Source: Siniperca chuatsi
Taxonomy: Eukaryota > Chordata > Actinopteri > Centrarchiformes > Sinipercidae
DNA length: 64,000 nucleotides
Direction: 5' to 3'
Assembly: GCF_020085105.1 (NCBI RefSeq)
Contig: NC_058046.1
Location: forward strand, 17,384,675 to 17,448,674
Of this stretch, positions 51,595 through 62,590 are shown piece after piece (position 1 is the first letter of the stretch; the number at the start of each line of letters is the position of its first letter). The translations under genes were made by a program, and so were the position numbers. Under the pieces are notes generated by a model, which was not told the DNA's origin, did no database searches, and was given only the letters and a program-made list of their open reading frames with translations.

Positions 51595-53904
51595 TTATTT
51601 ACCAAACTCAGAACAAATCAAAGCAAAAACGGAAGTTCCATCGTCACATTGAGAAGGAGAGATGTCATCATTCAATCCAGGATGAACACGAGTATCTCTG
51701 GAGGTGTGAAAAGTCATCTCAGAATTAGTATATTTACATCTACATTTGCACATACTATGGGCTACATGCTGGCTATTTAATGTTCACTAACCCCTCAGTG
51801 GTTTCTCCAGGGCTTTGCATCTCACTTAGGGGTTCAATCACATCAGTCGCTGAAACAAAATCATATTAAACATGAGGACATGTTGGTAACATGATATCGC
51901 AATAGCAAACATATGAATAAAGAAACTTTGTGAATAACAATAATATATTTCCATTACCTTGTTGACTTTGCTCTTGGTCTCCTCTCTTTTTACAGAAATA
52001 CAAGCCTACTATTAGTAGTAGTAAAGTACCTGTGGAATCAAGAGATGGATATTTAAGATGATTGTATCAATACAAAATTAATGCAAGACATCATAAAATT
52101 TTGATCTCACCTGATTGTCAGCATATGAAAGACAAACATTTCAACCCTGAGCGAAAGCAAGAAGACAGAGGATGGCACAGAATAAAAACAAGTCGGATTA
52201 GCAGCAGAAAGCATTATTTTCTTGAATTTAACAAATAACATATCTTGGCAGACATGAAAGAATGTGAAAGAAAGATTTACCACTGGCTGCTGTCGACAGT
52301 TGCTTATCCAGAAGCAGAAGAAACATGGTGTAAGCAGACAAAGTATCAGATTTACTGGTGTTTAGAACTTACCAACTCCACCAACAATTAATCCATGTTT
52401 TGCGCGGTCCTTTACCATACCCTCTGTGGTGACTGGTGGTGATGTTATAGCTAGAGGAAAGAGGAAAAACTCCAGTCAATGGTCAATCAAAACAGTGAGC
52501 AGCATGATGTAAAGTGTGTATCTGCCAGAAAAGCTTACCACTGATAAAATCACAAATCTTGCTGTGGTCTATTTGAGAAAACAAGAGAAGTGTTAGAAAG
52601 TGTTATTAGACACAATAGCATCATAAAAAAAACATCAGAGAAGATATCGTAGAAAAGGTTTCAGTCGTAGTCATCTGGACACTGTTTTCAGAATCAAGAC
52701 GTTTCGGCTCCTGTTGTGAAAAAAAAAAAATGGGACGGGAACTACTTTCACAATTGAGAATGACTTCCGTGACTATTTATTTAGGAAAATGTGTTGGGTG
52801 TGAAATTCTGATTTATCGTAATTATGAACAGCTCAGTCAATCAACTTACTGTGCATATTAAACAAAAACATTTTAATGAGAATAAATAGAAATCTAGAAT
52901 CTAGTTTGTCATCATGGGTGTTATCGCTTTTTGTAACGAGTACACTGATTTAAAGTCAGCAAAAAGTGACAGCAGAGAGATTCAACAGCTAAAATGTGGA
53001 TGGTGAATATTGACAGTGTGTAGTGATGGAATTTCCCTCCAACATCAAAATTATTAACAAACAGCACCCTCAGCTGGAGTGAACTGCAGTGAACAAAAAC
53101 CTGGATAAGGAGTTTACATGACACAGTAACCCCATCTCAGTCAGAGTACACAAGTAGAATATTTCTGTTTTTCAAAACTAGCATAAGGGGTTAACCAGGT
53201 TTCTGAACCCAATATATGAAGTTTACACATAAAAAACTCCAAAAACCCCATCAGAACAGGGATACTAATGTGCATGTAAACACACTAAATCTGTGAAATC
53301 TGTTGATTTCTGGGCCATCAAATGAAAATGTAAGTTTTAAGAATGTTGTCAATGATTGCAAGAAAATCACAAAGTACAGTATATTAAAGGCTTTAGAAAG
53401 TAAAAGTATATACCTGTACATTTTTCAGTCTTAATATAACCGGATGTCCCTTCAAATTCACACTCATCTGCATTAGTGGAAACAAATGCCCGACCATCAT
53501 GCTGGCAGACAGTATTGGGGGATGGAGGGCCTGTGCAAGATGTGATGTGAGTGTGACGTGTGAAGAGAAGCTTGTCATTGCAATATACGCAAGTCACATT
53601 AGCAGCACACCCTGGAATCTTGCAGAAAAAAAGCTGCACAGAGCTGTTTCCACCTGTAAGATTAAACAGTATATCTATGAAATATGTCACATAAACTTTT
53701 TTTTTATCATGACAGTGGTGGTCAAGAGAAGACATACCTTGACTTGCTGCGACTGGAAAGCACTGAGCGAGCACAGGAGCACACAGCAGCAGAGAGATGG
53801 TCAGCCCTGTCAAGACAAAAATATAAGAATTAATTGAAGGCTCTCTGATGGTTGCCGCTGAACACAGTTTAAAGTTGGTAAATTGTCAGAAACCTACCAT
53901 TCAT
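51595..53904 (-). CDS. Unrecognised single-pass type I membrane protein, cysteine-rich, 218 residues
   Basis: Eight exons in transcript order: 53904-53898 (ATGAATG), 53806-53738, 53653-53414, 52568-52539, 52450-52373, 52029-51958, 51849-51792, 51697-51595. They give 657 nt with all GT-AG junctions and continuous frame. The protein starts MNGLTISLLLCAPVLAQC, a convincing signal peptide (about 1-23). The ectodomain (about 24-134) has nine cysteines at 36, 41, 47, 50, 65, 75, 90, 104 and 111, and N-glycosylation sites at NSS (28) and NVT (44). A Thr/Pro-rich stem (ITSPPVTTEG) leads to a membrane helix (GLIVGGVGTLLLLIVGLYF, about 135-153), then KKR and a 62-residue acidic tail ending CSEFGK. The exon layout resembles small fish immune-type receptors, but I recognise no family; the cysteine spacing fits neither an Ig fold nor a standard TNFR repeat. 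It lies head-to-tail with pip5k1b on the same strand. Confidence 0.72.
51958..52029 (-). CDS. Transmembrane exon of the unknown membrane protein
   Basis: 72 nt. The codon split with the upstream exon (G/GT) gives GVGTLLLLIVGLYFCKKRGD, i.e. most of the membrane helix, a cysteine and the basic stop-transfer signal, and then QEQSQQ. It is the piece that makes the gene model convincing, because the hydrophobic run appears only when the splice is made in this frame. Confidence 0.75.
53414..53653 (-). CDS. Cysteine-rich ectodomain exon of the unknown membrane protein
   Basis: 240 nt, acceptor cttacag, donor gtatat, phase 1 at both ends. It holds CKIPGCAANVTCVYC, SCTGPPSPNTVC and DECEFEGTSGYIKTEKC: eight of the nine extracellular cysteines in 80 residues. 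Because both ends have the same phase, it is a mobile module of the kind common in extracellular receptor domains. It is the longest exon of the gene and the best query for a homology search. Confidence 0.75.
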
Positions 53905-55726
53905 GTTAGAGATCAGTGCTGAGAAGGCTTTCTGGAACACACAAGCCTGCTGCCACTGTTGCTCACTGAGATGAATATTGTTCCCCCCACACCTACTGAT
54001 GGAGATATGGTTTACCATCCGAAACTTTACAGTAAGTTACATCACATCCTCCTGTCATGACCCCTCATTCAGAACCACTCTTTTCTTCCTTAGTCTGTTT
54101 GAGCTTCATTAGCTAAAATACTCACAGCATACCACTTCCTCCTCAGTTGGTTCGCCTCAGCTCTTCACACTTCAATTTTTTTTTTCCATATCCCCACGAC
54201 AATTGAGACAACTTTCCCCATCCATACCACTAAAGCTACCCTGAGAGAAATGTACTTTCTTCTTACATCCTGCACCTCACCGCACCAGTGACTTACTTGC
54301 TCTTGAACACAGCTGTCCTCCCTACATTTCGTTAAACAGTAGCATTGGTACCTCTGTTAGTCACGCCTGTTTCTTGTAAAGATTTGTGAAATGAAGTTTC
54401 TATCAGTTAGAGAAGACGTGGTATTTACTGTTACTGTGGTGAACATGTGTATTCACTTCAATAACTGGAGAAAATTATACATGTCGCAGTACACGTGGAA
54501 ATGCCATAATAGCTGCCAGTTTATTAAGTACACCTGGGTAAAACTAATGCAGACTAACGCAATAAATCCCACCTTCATGAAGTTTATCATTTTCAGTTTG
54601 TTTAAAAATCATTTTAGAGAGGTGTTGATTCAGCAGTACTGTCTTTTTGGAGGCTGTGGTTTGTGGTGCTGATGAACTGTATTGCATTACACAGGGGTGT
54701 TTCTGTTTTCTCTTTAGCCTACCCTAAATGTAATAATGGGTTGGATAAAAGTTTCACAGCGCATGTGGAATGTTATCACGGACCTGTACGCCTCTTTGAT
54801 AGCGGTACAATCCATGACACCTCACAAGGGTGTCAATAAAGGCACTTACACGTCAATTTCACGGGTCAAACACGAAAACAGAGTCATCGGTGTAAATCTG
54901 AGTTTCTACACAGAGAGCATACGTGCGCTCATAGGTTATCTGAATTAGCTAATAGCTAACAGTCGCTTCTGGCTGCTGTACTTTCAGCGTAGGCTACGAC
55001 CTTGACTGCCTCCCTGATGCGCGTGTTTATCAGGTGGTAAACTAAGCAAGTTATGAGCTGTGCTTCGATGTAATGACTGATGTATCATATGTCTGCTAAT
55101 CCCTTAATGAACTTACCTAAATATATCCAGATCCACGCTCAATGTTTTCTGAGAGACCGAGGGCTCACCTCTCAGCCCGCGCGCTAACAGAGTCTCCTAT
55201 TTTAGGCTATTACTGGGGAGAAATGGCGTTAGCCGCAGGGGTGTGTGGGGGTGTGGTCGTGTTTATTTGTGCTTTAGCTCAAATTTAACCGCTGTGAAAA
55301 AAATCGGAAAGTAACCTTTTATTTCTCCGACTCAGTGGCTTTCTCGGTAAAGGTATTCCTCATTCATTCCTCGCCCGACCACTGCTGCCTGTCTCTCAAA
55401 CAAACAAACAAACAAGTGAACACAAACCAAAGGAAGCGTCTTTGTAGCGATATTTATCAGCATAGACTGCAAGCCAGACACAGACGTCGAAGCTGGGTAC
55501 ACGAAATAAAACAAGCTATGACAAAACTGAGAGAGTATCATAGTCTGATCGGACTGGCCAGGTCGCAGGTCGTTGCGTTTTTTTCGGCATCCCCTGGAGG
55601 AATATTTAAATACATAAAGACTGCATACATAAATATCATTGTTATTATTCATTCCCTGCGCACCCACACATAGGCTGAGAGAGAGAGAGCGAGAGAGAGA
55701 GTGAGACAGCCCTACAAACACATTAA

Positions 55727-56719
55727 ATTATGGCAACGTTGCACTTTGGTCATAATTTGGTAAGTTGCAACATTACCAACAGGTGACGTTGTGACAACAT
55801 TGCTCTATGGTAACCAGTCCTCGTGGAGACTGTTCTACAACGTTTCAGTAACTTTATAGAATGGCGTCATTTTGATGTAATTTATAACGTCACAACGACG
55901 TTATATCACAGTCCACATCCTTATTTCATTAGAAACTGGTACACGGCAAAGGAGAATTGTACACACTTTGGGAGTAGAATGGGCATAAAGTACATTTCTC
56001 AGGCTGCACCGTGTGTCTTGGTACTGAGTCTGAGTTAGCTTTCGATCATTACATCGGCCTCCTCTCTGAAAGAAGCGCGCAGCCATGACGGTTACAGTTG
56101 GCTACACGACAACAAAGATGTCGAAATTTCAGCTGTCTCTACTAACTCCGCGGGACTGAAGGTAAGAAACCATTAAGCATCAAAATGCTCCCCAACCCCA
56201 CAACATACAACTACTTAGTTAACATTGAGTGGCATTGGATGCTGAGCTATGTGTTGGGTATGGACCAAGTGTCCTGTCGCAATGGATTGCCCTGCATCAG
56301 TTAGTTTTGTATTGTCTTTCATTGTCAAAACACAATTACAATTTTAGCCTGCTGCGTGTTACTCTATTTATTTTTCTTACTTGGTCCAATTTTATATCCT
56401 TTCAGCTCCCACACATGGCCTTATGACTGTTCCCCCAGTGAAGCATCTGAGGTCCAGCCTTCCTCACTCAAGACATGCCTGAGACAAGAGTGACTGTGTT
56501 CCAGGTTGAACAATGCACTGGAGGCCTGTGAGTTTGGGCAGTGTGATTTGGAACTGTATAGTAAATAATATAAAACTCAACTGAGCTCTTCTAACCTTAT
56601 TAAATTTCAAACATGGAAATCATTTTTGAAAATGAATAATTAAGTAGCATGTCTTTGTGTCAAGGTGACTCTAGTATTCCCTGACACACCTGTCTTTCTC
56701 AGGCTCATAACGCTGTAGT

Positions 56720-56804
<85 letters not shown>

Positions 56805-58262
56805 TTCAGGCCTCCCTCGTGATTCTAGTGTTCTTAGTGATTTGTTTACTCATGTGATTTTTCCTGTGTCTCTCTTTTGTTCCAGGATCATACCTCACCT
56901 GTCTGCCTGCCTGCCTGCTCTTAACCCTTCATCCACCAGTCATGAAGGGTAGCCACGGCATTCCCTCTCACTCACCCACCTTGCACCTGTCTCTCCAGCC
57001 ATACCTCACTGTCCTCCGCCTCAGCCAGCTGCCTCCCTGCTCACTCCACCTCTAGTCCCCGCTTCTCTTACAATAAATACCCTTTTCAATTAATCTACGT
57101 CTGCATTTGGGTCTAATCTGCAAATCATAACACTGAATGTTTATAAGCCCTTAAAAGTCTTAAATTTGTTTTTGTTCCTACAGGTGTCTAATACATCATG
57201 ACAGAATATATCATGGTGATAAAAGTCTGCAATGTGTCCTTTTCTTGGACGAAAATAAACATTTGGACAAATGTCAATGTTGTTGTTTAGATAATTGTAA
57301 AAATGTGCTTGCTTGTGTGACAAACTGTTTTAAATGTTATTCTAAGAAGCATTTAAAATGTTTTAAAAGCCTTAAATTGAACTTGCTAATGCCTGCAGAT
57401 GTCCTTATTTAAAATGTGGGGTTCCTAACTGAAATGTAGTTCACTGCTTGAAAAGGACAAAAATACTCAACACTATAATGTTGAAATTATTGGTCTATGG
57501 TTGTTTCTGTCCTGGAACTACAACAATGCAAGATAATGTATATTTTACTGACAAGCAGTTTTTGGTGTATAAATTTAGTTCTGGTGCACTTTAATCTGTT
57601 GACATATCAAGAAATGGAATGACATCATTTTATAAGAAATATACTAGGGGGGATGTAGTCATGATATTCTGTCAATTTGCTGCAGTTATGATGGTAGAGG
57701 TCACAATTATGGTGATGAGAGATACTGTATATATTATACTAGCACTTTGTTGTTTCTGTATCTAGTTTTGTTTGTTTATGTCTCATCTTCTGTACAATAA
57801 TTATGCGTACTGCAGCACATATTGCCTACTGAGAAATGGAACTTGCACCTGATCTCAATGGCATTTGGGCTTGATATGTGCATTTTTACTGCTGCACTGA
57901 GTATCTTTGAAAATAAATTTTCAGGTCATGAATTACAAAAGCAATGACGTTTAATTGGTAGGATAGTATAGAGATTAAATTACAACATCATGATATGCAT
58001 TTTTTAATACACAAAATATAAACCAGTCAGCAATGTTGTAGAAAGGTAAATAACGTAATAAGGAAGTGTAAACGACGTCTCAGCAACGTAAATCTATAAC
58101 GTTATGACGGACGGATTCACAACGTTGTGTGAGGACTGTCTGCCGACGCAATCACAACGTTGGGGTTAGGTTATTATAGTACCTCGTCAAATGTAACGTT
58201 TTTAGAACAATTGTTATATAATAATAATAATAATTGTAACGTATCCACAACGTTATTTTAAC
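55727..58262. mobile_element. Candidate DNA element bounded by AACGTT-rich ends
   Basis: AACGTT or close variants recur near both ends: 55737, 55840, 55885 and 55898 on the left, and 58104, 58120, 58158, 58193 and 58250 on the right, in contexts such as acaacgttgtg and tataacgttat. A palindrome TATAACGTC-n5-GACGTTATA lies at 55883-55905. Such CAACGTTG-rich subterminal arrays are known from some fish DNA transposons. I found no transposase and could not fix the ends or a target duplication. Confidence 0.35.
56720..56802. repeat. (AT)n microsatellite
   Basis: About 41 AT units with a single interruption (acat) near the left edge, inside the AACGTT-rich element. Confidence 0.97.
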
Positions 58263-58457
58263 TACACTGTGTCCTATTGTCTACCTGCCTGTATGCCTGC
58301 TGTTTGCTATTAATCATCGATAAATCACTGTAGTAAACCTGCTACCACCTCTGTCTGTACTTGGGTCCAATCCTGCATTTCCTGAGTCCTGGCATTTTAA
58401 TTGCCTGATTTTATTTGCCCCATTGCAGTCCTGAAATGTTTTAATCCTGGTTCAACC

Positions 58458-58500
58458 ATAAAGCACTTTGTAATTTTGTTTTGAAAAGCTTATTATAATG
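58458..58500 (+). mobile_element. LINE/SINE 3'-tail relic
   Basis: ataaagcactttgtaatttt followed by gttttgaaaagcttattata, the same tail phrase as at 42010-42078 but more decayed. Confidence 0.45.
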
Positions 58501-59835
58501 TAGGTAAGCCAGCATGAAGGTACTAAAAAAACATTGGTCATGTGTGTCATGTAAACAGTAATTTATTTATGGTCCGTAAATCAACCCCCATCGATTAAGC
58601 GCAGATTGTATCTATTATTATTATTATTATTATTTAATTTGTTGCTGTTGTTTTTAAATCTGTTGGGGCTGTTACTGAAGAATAAAACCTTCCGGATCAT
58701 CCACAATCGTGACCACTGATATGCAAACCATATTTAAATTAACTGAGATTGACATCGTAATTAAATAAAGTCAAAAAAGATAATGTGGAAAAATACCTTT
58801 TACTGTCCCGTCTAAAATTCGAATTAAGTTGTTTAATTATAGGACATTTTAATGGTTGAGTTTTCTTTCTTAGTCCTTCGCGTGATTATATGAGTCATTT
58901 CACTTGAAGGTAAATAATGACAAGTAATCGACAGTCACGAGCGTCTCGTTGTCAGAAGCTACCTGTAAGTGCATGCGGCTAGCAGGTAATGATCATCATT
59001 GCCATGGGTCTAACGCTATTAAAAAATATATATTTTATTATTATTAATTAAGTTCAATTTCCAGCAAAGCAATTCTAAGTTACAGTTTTTCTCCATTGGT
59101 TTGGCTCATTTTTTGAAACAGAAGTTACATTCTCAAAACTCTAAGATAATTTGGCAAAACAGTCTTACAGTTTAGCACAACGCTATAGCTCACTTGGAAA
59201 AGCTCATATCTCTACCAAAACTGTTCACTCATGGTTCAAAACTAAATTCCTTTTCCATATAAAGAGTCAGTGCCACAGAAATGGCAAAGATCCTTCTCAA
59301 TTGCTTTGGCTCATTTCTCAAAACAGACCGGACATTCTTAACAGTCTTGGTGCTTTTGTCAAAATAATGTGGATGGTTCGGCACAACACCATGGTTTACC
59401 TGCAAAAGCTCATACCTCTCCTAAAACATTTTACTCATGTGTCAAAACTAAATTTCCTTCTCATTTAAACAGTCAGTGCCCCCAAAAGGCTTCGTCCCTT
59501 TGGCACTGTGTAAGCACTGCAAGTCAAAATGTTTAGATGTTTTGTCACTATGGCACAATGGTTACTGTACTGTTTTTTTGTCTAGCTAACAGAATACAAT
59601 GGTGTAAATAAAACTGAAAAAAAGACATATGATTTTAGGGTAAGAGTAGCCTCCAAGGTTTGACATCACACATTGCATCCATACTGCCAAGGAAATTGTA
59701 ACCATTTTTATTCACACAAGAAAAAAGAAAAAAGTAAAAAGAAAATGTATACAGCATAATATACTGTAATATAAACACACAAACAAAAAACAATAAAAAT
59801 TATATGCAGCCTACAGTGCTGTAAAGAAAGGTTCT

Positions 59836-59925
59836 TTACTGGTCGCTGTCCTCACCCTCCTGGCCATCCACACGCTGCTGTCCGTCTGGCCACAGATTCT
59901 CATCCACATCACAGCGTATATTCTC
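59836..59925 (-). pseudogene. C-terminal fragment of the same transposase
   Basis: On the minus strand it reads RCDVDENLWPDGQQRVDGQE and then GEDSDQ, stop at 59838-59836. The 'C-DVDE-LWPD' ending is typical of the last residues of this fish Tc1-like transposase family. It follows the N-terminal fragment after about 110 bp, so roughly 200 residues of catalytic core have been lost. Confidence 0.65.
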
Positions 59926-60036
59926 CCTTCCATAGTTTATTTTCTCCAATGTTTTTCTAGTAATTTTTAGTATCATAATAGGAATAGGTAAATGTGTTTA
60001 AATAAATATATTTATTGGTCTATGCACAGTGTCCTG

Positions 60037-60382
60037 TCCTATACAACATATAATTTCATCATTGACTGACAACATACCAGTTTTCCCTGCGAAAGGTTTG
60101 GATGATGGAGGAGACTGTAGAGTGAGGCACATTAGGCTGCACTCGACGACCTGCCTCCGCCATTGTGAGGCCATGGTTGATGACATGGTCTACAATTGTG
60201 GCCCAAATTTCATCCGGGACAGCATGGTATCTTCATCCTCCGCTGCCTCTTCCCCCTATTCCACCACCACGCACCCTTACTCCTCCTCCTCCTCCTCTTC
60301 TCCTTCCTCTTCCTCTTCCTCTTCCTCGAGCAGGTAGCTGCCCTTGTTCATTTACTTGGCCAGGTGCCTCCATGTTCAGAAA
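60037..60382 (-). pseudogene. N-terminal fragment of the Tc1-like transposase
   Basis: Read on the minus strand. First comes a start-region segment NMEAPGQVNEQGQLPARGRG followed by a run of Arg/Gly (RGRGRRRGGGGG), then, in a shifted frame, DHVINHGLTMAEAGRRVQPN and HSTVSSIIQTFRRE. The second part is a helix-turn-helix DNA-binding domain of the IS630/Tc1 type (family knowledge). A frame change after the Gly-rich run and a stop beyond the domain leave it non-functional. Confidence 0.75.
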
Positions 60383-61034
60383 CTGTACTGGTCCTGCATG
60401 GTCAAGCTCTTTACATACATGTTTGGCAGCATTCACAGTCATGGACAGCACCTGTCAGGTAACTAAACATACTGTTTGATTGGTCATCTGAGATGTGTGA
60501 AACTCCTCCTTCATTAGTCAAGTTCTAGTTTCACCTGACTGTCAATTGCTGTAATAATTTATCAAATGTTCCAAGGATTCATATATTGTATTCATGGTAT
60601 TATGTTCTTGAGTAATTTTGACAATTGAACAAACTATTGTGCATGTGATGACTTATACAATGAAATGACGCTGACACGTTTTGGAGCAAACAATCATTAG
60701 ACTGAGAATCAACAATCAGTTTAGATCAACAAGATCTATTCACTTGGAAATTGTGCTAAATGTAGGCTACCTGTACTTAATCATTCGCAAAGATGTACTG
60801 AGACATTGAGACATGTACTTAGACATTTGCAATTTGTAAAATGAATGAAAAATTCAATTCTGTTGTGAACAATTGCCAAGTGGTTTAGAGGTTTGTCCAT
60901 ATAGTTTTGAGAATGTAATTTCTGTTTCAAGAAATGAGCCAAACCAATGGAGAAAAACTGTAAAACCTAAAACATAACAGTTCTATATGAATCATGGCAT
61001 GTGGCAATTTTAAGGCAACACCTGAGATCCCAGC

Positions 61035-61205
61035 AGGCATTTTTGAGTTACAAACCTCTCCATGCTGAGCAGTTGGCTAAAATAATGTGCATAAGATATG
61101 AAACGATTTCCCAGAGAGTCGCCTTTTTAACACCAAACATCTGCAGTTTACATTTGGTACAAGAAATTAAGGTCTAATCCAAGTTTAACAAATGTGAAAA
61201 TAGTA
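61035..61205 (+). repeat. Diverged direct duplication, copy 1
   Basis: Shares, in the same order and orientation, gcatttttgagttacaaacc, gttggctaaaataatgtgca, taagatatgaaacgatttcc and agagagtcgcctttttaaca with copy 2 at 61697-61880. Spacing between copies is about 665 bp. Confidence 0.7.
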
Positions 61206-61696
61206 ATATGAATGGTATTAATGGTGATAGCAAATGCTTTATGGAACCGTTTCATTCAAGTTCTGGCTTTACAGAGAATGGCCAAGGTACAGAATTAAAG
61301 AAACACTGTGATGGGTAAAGATGCAGATTATGTGTCGCAGACAGGAAATGTGGCAGAAGTGTTGGTGTTCCAGTAAGCTATAGAGAAAGCAGCTAGATGC
61401 TTTTCTTGGAAAGTTGAGAAAGTATTCACTTCCTGTTGTGTTCAAAGTCAACCATCAGAGAGCCTCTAATTTAGTTTGTATTTTTGTCTTGACAGAGCTG
61501 ATATTCACTTGGCAGGACACCTACAACCTCCTTGCAGACTGTGTGTGTGAGAGAGAGAGAGAAAGAAAGAGAGAGTAGGAGGCTGGTAATGATCATTTTA
61601 CTTTAATAAAACAATGTTACTTTACTTTTCACGTAGAACTGTTATGGCATGAAATGACACAATTTTAGTGATACCACTTGCCCTGGAAGGGACAGA

Positions 61697-61880
61697 TGTT
61701 GCATTGGCTTTTGAGTTACAACCCTCTCCACTCAAAGTTGGCTAAAATAATGTGTGCATAAGAAATGAAATGGTTTTCCAGAGAGTTGTCTTTTTATCAC
61801 CATCAAATGTCAATGAAATTTACAGTTGGTTGGTCTAAGACATTTGGGTGCAAACTTGAGTTTAACAAAATGTTATCAAA
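61697..61880 (+). repeat. Diverged direct duplication, copy 2
   Basis: Counterpart of 61035-61205: ttggcttttgagttacaacc, gttggctaaaataatgtgtg, cataagaaatgaaatggttt and gagagttgtctttttatcac. The unit carries no open frame and I do not recognise it. Confidence 0.7.
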
Positions 61881-62344
61881 GGGCAAATCGAGTTATGGAA
61901 GTAAGTGTGTGTAAGTCAAAAATATTAGTGGCCCTATTTCAGTAAGAGTTTTCTATTGTTAGGGTTTAATTAATGTATTACTTTACTTAGTTTACCTAGT
62001 TTTAGTTTGTTTCAATCTCTGTATGTTTTGCATTTAGTTTTCCTGTCACAGCTTGTGACATTTGAAAAGGAAGGAAGTGGCTTGATTTATATAGTCATAT
62101 TGAATATAGTCATATTTCAGTTTATGGAAGCTTTTCCTAACAAAGAGAAATATATATGAATATAATCACTAGCAACAGCATAAAAATATTTTTAAAAGGA
62201 ATATATAATTCAACACTGTAAGGAGTAAACTGTTTTCACATGCAAAATGTGCATCATCTTCACAGAACTCCAGCCTTGATGCATAAAACCTAACCTAAGA
62301 TCATAGAAGAGGCCTAAATGTAGGCATGTGCACTGAACACTGAT

Positions 62345-62590
<246 letters not shown>

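Larger units (their letters stand above)
53905..59082. other. Intergenic stretch, gene-poor
   Basis: No exon could be tied to a known protein. A T-rich run lies at 54178-54186, GA repeats at 55676-55700, an AACGTT-rich element at about 55727-58262, an AT microsatellite at 56720-56802 and LINE-tail-like phrases at 58458-58500. A patch near 54950-55260 is richer in CpG than its surroundings. Confidence 0.6.
59083..60960 (-). mobile_element. Tc1/IS630-type transposon, internally deleted, with intact inverted repeats
   Basis: Terminal inverted repeats CAGTTTTTCTCCATTGGTTT... at 59083-59140 and 60903-60960 match over about 58 bp with only two or three differences, and each end is flanked by TA, the Tc1/mariner target. 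Length is 1,878 bp. The minus strand carries the two ends of a transposase gene but not its middle. Subterminal sequence at the left end is duplicated: 59173-59285 resembles 59370-59485, and TIR-like words (ttggctcatttctcaaaaca) recur near 59300. Confidence 0.88.

Noticed and set aside
52282-52310. A possible 22-nt extra exon of the unknown membrane protein (CAACTGTCGACAGCAGCCAG...)
   Set aside because: It has AG and GT neighbours, but 22 nt would break the frame, while joining 52373 directly to 52029 gives a clean membrane helix.
55332-55721. Overlapping 112-129 codon open frames on both strands
   Set aside because: No motifs; the minus-strand frame includes a GA/CT simple repeat, and neither extends into a plausible multi-exon gene.
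60029-60479. Plus-strand open frames of 88-104 codons rich in Ser/Pro/Leu
   Set aside because: They are antisense readings of the Arg/Gly-coding tract of the transposase fragment.
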